From NCBI GenBank assembly GCA_947579605.1, contig OX388314.1, positions 29,685,158-29,749,157 on the forward strand: a DNA stretch of 64,000 bases, given 5' to 3'. The notes below the pieces were generated by a model that had not been told where the DNA came from, ran no database searches, and saw nothing but the letters and a program-made list of their open reading frames with translations. Made by a program: the position numbers and the translations under genes. How positions within the stretch are numbered: the stretch's first letter is position 1; every line of letters starts with the position of its first letter. Positions 57,987-64,000 of this stretch are shown piece after piece. Origin of the DNA: Athripsodes cinereus (lineage: Eukaryota > Arthropoda > Insecta > Trichoptera > Leptoceridae).

Positions 57987-59189
57987 TTATCCATATTGAA
58001 TGCTTCGTTTGATGGTCTCTTCCATAATCTTTCTCACCGAGCACTCGCTACTGGTACCGTAATGCTCCGTCGCCTCCTTCCTTCTTTCTGTACAATTCGC
58101 ACATCTGGGCCTCACATTCTCTTCAATCTTCTTCGGGCAGTCCTTATACATATGCGGACCAGTGCACAGATTACACCTAGCCTCGTCACTGCAGCTTTTT
58201 TGCAGGTGGCCGAATCTCAGACATTTGTAGCACTGCATTGTCGGGACAAAATCGGAGACAACAATCCTCTGAAATCCTATATTGACTTTTTGCGCTTTCA
58301 TCAAGATATTCCATGTCTCTGGAGCAACCTGACACACCAGATCTGCCATAAGGGTGTTTCTGCATTTCCTTTGGAACTTAATTTTAATAACTTCTTTAAT
58401 CTGCATTCCATCGTTTTGAGTTTTAATAGACTCGTTCAAGTCTTCCTCTTTTATATCCTTAGCCAGTCCCTTGAATATAACATAAGGGTTTCTTCTTTGA
58501 GCTACCCTTATTTGAAGTTCTTTGTTGTTTTTTAATGCTTCCTGAACCTTTGTCCCATCCTGGAGCGTTGAACAGCTGAGAATTACTCTCTGTCCAGATA
58601 TTGGCTTCACCTGTGTTATGCCAACTCCCAAGCTTTGAACATTAAGACTTCTCTTAACCATTCCCACCACATCTTCAGATTTTTTAGTGGGGTCCATAGA
58701 GGCAACCACCAGTGAATGCCTTGGTTCCGTCCTCACCACAGAAGCATACGAGCTCACAGGATTTCTCTCGATGACATTTCGTTCATGCAGTACTTTCTGC
58801 AACTTTTCCTCTAGCCTTGATTCCATCGCTCTGACAGCATCCTCCGTATTCTGCTTTACTTTCTCGATTATGATGTTCTGATCTTCCTTGTCTATTTTTC
58901 GCTCGACACTCGCGACCCGCCGCACCCGATGATTGACCTCGCTGCCCTGGTCCTGCACAAGTCTTCTGAACTTTTTAATGACATCCTCGATTCCTTCCTT
59001 TATATCTCTCCTAAGATTTCCCGATGACTTCAATAACTCCAGAGCAGATTTGTACAAAGCGGCTGCTTCCCCATTGAAGTCTCTCGCAGCATGTTCCTGC
59101 CCACTCCGATTGTCTTCAGCAGGATTACCATCACAGTCCGTCACCATCTCCGCGACCGCTCTAGATTTCTTGCTCGGTGATGTTTCCAT
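57987..59189 (-). CDS. Telomeric LINE copy 2 ORF1: divergent Gag-like protein with three zinc knuckles
   Basis: 400 aa, intact. The core is homologous to copy 1 ORF1 but strongly diverged (RHSLVVASMDPTKKSEDV; SLGVGITQVKPISGQRV). Knuckles: CYKCLRFGHLQKSC, CNLCTGPHMYKDC, and a third with a five-residue expansion, CANCTERRKEATEHYG then TSSEC (C-x2-C-x9-H-x6-C). The N-terminus (METSPSKKSRAVAEM) and coiled-coil-like segment at about 90-150 differ from copy 1. Either a different telomeric LINE subfamily or the parent of the chimera. Confidence 0.88.
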   Translation of the reverse strand: METSPSKKSRAVAEMVTDCDGNPAEDNRSGQEHAARDFNGEAAALYKSALELLKSSGNLRRDIKEGIEDVIKKFRRLVQDQGSEVNHRVRRVASVERKIDKEDQNIIIEKVKQNTEDAVRAMESRLEEKLQKVLHERNVIERNPVSSYASVVRTEPRHSLVVASMDPTKKSEDVVGMVKRSLNVQSLGVGITQVKPISGQRVILSCSTLQDGTKVQEALKNNKELQIRVAQRRNPYVIFKGLAKDIKEEDLNESIKTQNDGMQIKEVIKIKFQRKCRNTLMADLVCQVAPETWNILMKAQKVNIGFQRIVVSDFVPTMQCYKCLRFGHLQKSCSDEARCNLCTGPHMYKDCPKKIEENVRPRCANCTERRKEATEHYGTSSECSVRKIMEETIKRSIQYG

Positions 59190-59883
59190 TAAATTTTGCG
59201 CGGAGCTGGACAGGCGGTTTCTCCTATTTTCAGATGAGTGGAGTCCTTTCTCTGCATTTCTTACTCAATTTCGATGTCAGAAACAAAAAGAACAAACAAA
59301 ATGAGCGCTTCAATGCTTAACTCTGAACTATTATGTAAAAGAGTGATATTCACAAAAGTGTTTTCAATTTTGTATGAAAAGAGTTCAACGAGTGGGTTTT
59401 TTCCCAATTACTCCTTAACTCATGCAACCACTGTGACACGTTGAGTCAATTAGAATTACTCCTTAAATCATGCAACCACTGTGACACGTTGAGTCAATTA
59501 GACATCAACGATCGGTCCAGCACGTACTCCTGAAAATCCTGAAAACCCTGAAAAAGAATTTTTCCGGGTTTTTCCTCGATTTTTCCGAGCTTTTCCGACT
59601 TTCTACGTGTCCAAGAAGTTTTCAGTTTTTCACAATTTTCAGGAAATTTTTCCTCCTTCACTGTGTGCACTCAAATGTTTATTAAAATGTTCACAATTAA
59701 CAAACAAACACTGAGAGAGATCTCCGGCTCCACACAACCACTCTCCACGACGATCAGCGATACAATGGCGCTTACGACCTTTTTGATATAAACTCGCGCG
59801 GATTTATTAAATAATTTAATTCCAGCGGTGCCGGCTTCTTTGCCGGGGAGACGTCTTCACTCCGCGACGAACACTACGCGACT
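59190..59883 (-). promoter_or_regulatory. 5' leader of telomeric LINE copy 2
   Basis: Shares with copy 1 the TTTTCCG-rich run, a GGCGCTTACGACC block (about 59768) and the terminal ACTACGCGACTGG, but contains an extra GCCGGCTTCTTTGCCGGGGA hairpin-like segment (about 59830-59850). A 42-bp direct repeat (TTACTCCTTAA.TCATGCAACC...) lies at about 59409-59500. Confidence 0.5.
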
Positions 59884-62800
59884 GGTTAGGTTAGGTTAGG
59901 TTAGGTTAGGTTAGGTTAGGTTAGGTTAGGTTAGGTTAGGTTAGGTTAGGTTAGGTTAGGTTAGGTTAGGTTAGGTTAGGTTAGGTTAGGTTAGGTTAGG
60001 TTAGGTTAGGTTAGGTTAGGTTAGGTTAGGTTAGGTTAGGTTAGGTTAGGTTAGGTTAGGTTAGGTTAGGTTAGGTTAGGTTAGGTTAGGTTAGGTTAGG
60101 TTAGGTTAGGTTAGGTTAGGTTAGGTTAGGTTAGGTTAGGTTAGGTTAGGTTAGGTTAGGTTAGGTTAGGTTAGGTTAGGTTAGGTTAGGTTAGGTTAGG
60201 TTAGGTTAGGTTAGGTTAGGTTAGGTTAGGTTAGGTTAGGTTAGGTTAGGTTAGGTTAGGTTAGGTTAGGTTAGGTTAGGTTAGGTTAGGTTAGGTTAGG
60301 TTAGGTTAGGTTAGGTTAGGTTAGGTTAGGTTAGGTTAGGTTAGGTTAGGTTAGGTTAGGTTAGGTTAGGTTAGGTTAGGTTAGGTTAGGTTAGGTTAGG
60401 TTAGGTTAGGTTAGGTTAGGTTAGGTTAGGTTAGGTTAGGTTAGGTTAGGTTAGGTTAGGTTAGGTTAGGTTAGGTTAGGTTAGGTTAGGTTAGGTTAGG
60501 TTAGGTTAGGTTAGGTTAGGTTAGGTTAGGTTAGGTTAGGTTAGGTTAGGTTAGGTTAGGTTAGGTTAGGTTAGGTTAGGTTAGGTTAGGTTAGGTTAGG
60601 TTAGGTTAGGTTAGGTTAGGTTAGGTTAGGTTAGGTTAGGTTAGGTTAGGTTAGGTTAGGTTAGGTTAGGTTAGGTTAGGTTAGGTTAGGTTAGGTTAGG
60701 TTAGGTTAGGTTAGGTTAGGTTAGGTTAGGTTAGGTTAGGTTAGGTTAGGTTAGGTTAGGTTAGGTTAGGTTAGGTTAGGTTAGGTTAGGTTAGGTTAGG
60801 TTAGGTTAGGTTAGGTTAGGTTAGGTTAGGTTAGGTTAGGTTAGGTTAGGTTAGGTTAGGTTAGGTTAGGTTAGGTTAGGTTAGGTTAGGTTAGGTTAGG
60901 TTAGGTTAGGTTAGGTTAGGTTAGGTTAGGTTAGGTTAGGTTAGGTTAGGTTAGGTTAGGTTAGGTTAGGTTAGGTTAGGTTAGGTTAGGTTAGGTTAGG
61001 TTAGGTTAGGTTAGGTTAGGTTAGGTTAGGTTAGGTTAGGTTAGGTTAGGTTAGGTTAGGTTAGGTTAGGTTAGGTTAGGTTAGGTTAGGTTAGGTTAGG
61101 TTAGGTTAGGTTAGGTTAGGTTAGGTTAGGTTAGGTTAGGTTAGGTTAGGTTAGGTTAGGTTAGGTTAGGTTAGGTTAGGTTAGGTTAGGTTAGGTTAGG
61201 TTAGGTTAGGTTAGGTTAGGTTAGGTTAGGTTAGGTTAGGTTAGGTTAGGTTAGGTTAGGTTAGGTTAGGTTAGGTTAGGTTAGGTTAGGTTAGGTTAGG
61301 TTAGGTTAGGTTAGGTTAGGTTAGGTTAGGTTAGGTTAGGTTAGGTTAGGTTAGGTTAGGTTAGGTTAGGTTAGGTTAGGTTAGGTTAGGTTAGGTTAGG
61401 TTAGGTTAGGTTAGGTTAGGTTAGGTTAGGTTAGGTTAGGTTAGGTTAGGTTAGGTTAGGTTAGGTTAGGTTAGGTTAGGTTAGGTTAGGTTAGGTTAGG
61501 TTAGGTTAGGTTAGGTTAGGTTAGGTTAGGTTAGGTTAGGTTAGGTTAGGTTAGGTTAGGTTAGGTTAGGTTAGGTTAGGTTAGGTTAGGTTAGGTTAGG
61601 TTAGGTTAGGTTAGGTTAGGTTAGGTTAGGTTAGGTTAGGTTAGGTTAGGTTAGGTTAGGTTAGGTTAGGTTAGGTTAGGTTAGGTTAGGTTAGGTTAGG
61701 TTAGGTTAGGTTAGGTTAGGTTAGGTTAGGTTAGGTTAGGTTAGGTTAGGTTAGGTTAGGTTAGGTTAGGTTAGGTTAGGTTAGGTTAGGTTAGGTTAGG
61801 TTAGGTTAGGTTAGGTTAGGTTAGGTTAGGTTAGGTTAGGTTAGGTTAGGTTAGGTTAGGTTAGGTTAGGTTAGGTTAGGTTAGGTTAGGTTAGGTTAGG
61901 TTAGGTTAGGTTAGGTTAGGTTAGGTTAGGTTAGGTTAGGTTAGGTTAGGTTAGGTTAGGTTAGGTTAGGTTAGGTTAGGTTAGGTTAGGTTAGGTTAGG
62001 TTAGGTTAGGTTAGGTTAGGTTAGGTTAGGTTAGGTTAGGTTAGGTTAGGTTAGGTTAGGTTAGGTTAGGTTAGGTTAGGTTAGGTTAGGTTAGGTTAGG
62101 TTAGGTTAGGTTAGGTTAGGTTAGGTTAGGTTAGGTTAGGTTAGGTTAGGTTAGGTTAGGTTAGGTTAGGTTAGGTTAGGTTAGGTTAGGTTAGGTTAGG
62201 TTAGGTTAGGTTAGGTTAGGTTAGGTTAGGTTAGGTTAGGTTAGGTTAGGTTAGGTTAGGTTAGGTTAGGTTAGGTTAGGTTAGGTTAGGTTAGGTTAGG
62301 TTAGGTTAGGTTAGGTTAGGTTAGGTTAGGTTAGGTTAGGTTAGGTTAGGTTAGGTTAGGTTAGGTTAGGTTAGGTTAGGTTAGGTTAGGTTAGGTTAGG
62401 TTAGGTTAGGTTAGGTTAGGTTAGGTTAGGTTAGGTTAGGTTAGGTTAGGTTAGGTTAGGTTAGGTTAGGTTAGGTTAGGTTAGGTTAGGTTAGGTTAGG
62501 TTAGGTTAGGTTAGGTTAGGTTAGGTTAGGTTAGGTTAGGTTAGGTTAGGTTAGGTTAGGTTAGGTTAGGTTAGGTTAGGTTAGGTTAGGTTAGGTTAGG
62601 TTAGGTTAGGTTAGGTTAGGTTAGGTTAGGTTAGGTTAGGTTAGGTTAGGTTAGGTTAGGTTAGGTTAGGTTAGGTTAGGTTAGGTTAGGTTAGGTTAGG
62701 TTAGGTTAGGTTAGGTTAGGTTAGGTTAGGTTAGGTTAGGTTAGGTTAGGTTAGGTTAGGTTAGGTTAGGTTAGGTTAGGTTAGGTTAGGTTAGGTTAGG

Positions 62801-64000
62801 TTAGGTTAGGTTAGGTTAGGTTAGGTTAGGTTAGGTTAGGTTAGGTTAGGTTAGGTTAGGTTAGGTTAGGTTAGGTTAGGTTAGGTTAGGTTAGGTTAGG
62901 TTAGGTTAGGTTAGGTTAGGTTAGGTTAGGTTAGGTTAGGTTAGGTTAGGTTAGGTTAGGTTAGGTTAGGTTAGGTTAGGTTAGGTTAGGTTAGGTTAGG
63001 TTAGGTTAGGTTAGGTTAGGTTAGGTTAGGTTAGGTTAGGTTAGGTTAGGTTAGGTTAGGTTAGGTTAGGTTAGGTTAGGTTAGGTTAGGTTAGGTTAGG
63101 TTAGGTTAGGTTAGGTTAGGTTAGGTTAGGTTAGGTTAGGTTAGGTTAGGTTAGGTTAGGTTAGGTTAGGTTAGGTTAGGTTAGGTTAGGTTAGGTTAGG
63201 TTAGGTTAGGTTAGGTTAGGTTAGGTTAGGTTAGGTTAGGTTAGGTTAGGTTAGGTTAGGTTAGGTTAGGTTAGGTTAGGTTAGGTTAGGTTAGGTTAGG
63301 TTAGGTTAGGTTAGGTTAGGTTAGGTTAGGTTAGGTTAGGTTAGGTTAGGTTAGGTTAGGTTAGGTTAGGTTAGGTTAGGTTAGGTTAGGTTAGGTTAGG
63401 TTAGGTTAGGTTAGGTTAGGTTAGGTTAGGTTAGGTTAGGTTAGGTTAGGTTAGGTTAGGTTAGGTTAGGTTAGGTTAGGTTAGGTTAGGTTAGGTTAGG
63501 TTAGGTTAGGTTAGGTTAGGTTAGGTTAGGTTAGGTTAGGTTAGGTTAGGTTAGGTTAGGTTAGGTTAGGTTAGGTTAGGTTAGGTTAGGTTAGGTTAGG
63601 TTAGGTTAGGTTAGGTTAGGTTAGGTTAGGTTAGGTTAGGTTAGGTTAGGTTAGGTTAGGTTAGGTTAGGTTAGGTTAGGTTAGGTTAGGTTAGGTTAGG
63701 TTAGGTTAGGTTAGGTTAGGTTAGGTTAGGTTAGGTTAGGTTAGGTTAGGTTAGGTTAGGTTAGGTTAGGTTAGGTTAGGTTAGGTTAGGTTAGGTTAGG
63801 TTAGGTTAGGTTAGGTTAGGTTAGGTTAGGTTAGGTTAGGTTAGGTTAGGTTAGGTTAGGTTAGGTTAGGTTAGGTTAGGTTAGGTTAGGTTAGGTTAGG
63901 TTAGGTTAGGTTAGGTTAGGTTAGGTTAGGTTAGGTTAGGTTAGGTTAGGTTAGGTTAGGTTAGGTTAGGTTAGGTTAGGTTAGGTTAGGTTAGGTTAGG
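59884..64000 (+). repeat. Terminal telomeric (TTAGG)n array
   Basis: From 59886 to the window edge the sequence is TTAGG repeated, 823 units if every line is as uniform as it reads; no variant unit was seen. The G-rich strand runs 5'->3' to the right, as at a natural right-hand chromosome end. The array starts directly after the 5' end of retrotransposon copy 2. Confidence 0.98.

Larger units (their letters stand above)
55153..59883 (-). mobile_element. Telomere-specific R1-clade LINE, copy 2 (chimeric, internally deleted)
   Basis: 4.73 kb on the minus strand with poly-A at left and ACTACGCGACTGG at right, bounded by TTAGG repeats. From the 3' end to about 57924 it is nearly identical to copy 1 (two residue differences over the ~545-aa RT/RNase H stretch), but from just upstream of the ORF2 start ATG it differs completely at the nucleotide level and carries a different ORF1. 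About 1436 bp present in copy 1 (51412-52847) is missing at plus ~57479, joined with one filler base. A +2 frameshift also lies near 55840. ORF1 is intact; ORF2 is dead. Confidence 0.9.

Noticed and set aside
59884..64000. CRISPR-like or satellite array
   Set aside because: A simple 5-bp telomeric repeat with no spacers.

Overview
Chromosome-end window from an insect genome. The right-hand 4.1 kb is an apparently perfect (TTAGG)n array, the insect telomeric repeat, with the G-rich strand running 5'->3' towards the right edge, so the right side is the chromosome end. Spliced genes, AT-rich spacers with TAGGTA/TACCTA-type simple repeats, tRNA-derived SINEs, many non-LTR retrotransposons and R1-clade elements inserted in TTAGG repeats fit a moth or butterfly best. 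Hemiptera cannot be excluded from sequence alone.

Layout. (1) 171-7159: a Penelope-like element (RT plus GIY-YIG endonuclease) arranged as two inverted arms. A 5.35 kb two-ORF LINE (311-5662) sits inside its left arm, flanked by an ATGAT duplication, and that LINE is itself interrupted by a 3'-end fragment of another LINE. (2) 7206 to about 11160: a second, apparently complete LINE on the minus strand. (3) 11.2-26.9 kb: no host gene found. The stretch holds simple repeats, a hAT-type remnant, MITEs, a fragment of an unclassified DNA element, and degraded LINE and RTE pieces. (4) 26896-28863 (+): three exons of the type I regulatory subunit of cAMP-dependent protein kinase (Pka-R1); the N-terminal docking exon was not found. 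(5) 33212-43043 (-): a four-exon LENG8/SAC3-domain gene, rebuilt from matching splice sites. Its roughly 7 kb last intron contains a twin-primed RTE-type insertion with a 13-bp target duplication and a 3.6 kb terminal-inverted-repeat transposon encoding a 672-aa candidate DDE-type protein. (6) 44.7-46.7 kb: remnants of a sarcoplasmic calcium-binding protein gene. (7) 46.7-49.0 kb: a decayed R4/Dong-like LINE with a restriction-like endonuclease. (8) 49036-64000: telomeric domain, made of a short TTAGG stub, R1-clade telomeric retrotransposon copy 1 (about 6.05 kb), a four-unit TTAGG stub, copy 2 (about 4.7 kb), then the terminal array.

Most interesting points. The two telomeric retrotransposons have almost identical ORF2 but clearly different ORF1, with the change in similarity falling a few bases upstream of the ORF2 start codon, so copy 2 looks chimeric. 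Both copies are broken in ORF2. The 35181-38778 transposon has 37-bp terminal inverted repeats and a 13-bp motif repeated near both ends around a single ORF, and may be a poorly described DNA transposon family. Only two host genes look functional: Pka-R1 (cAMP signalling) and LENG8-like (SAC3/GANP-domain RNA-processing or export factor). Family and clade assignments rest on motifs read by eye and on recalled family knowledge; no search was run.
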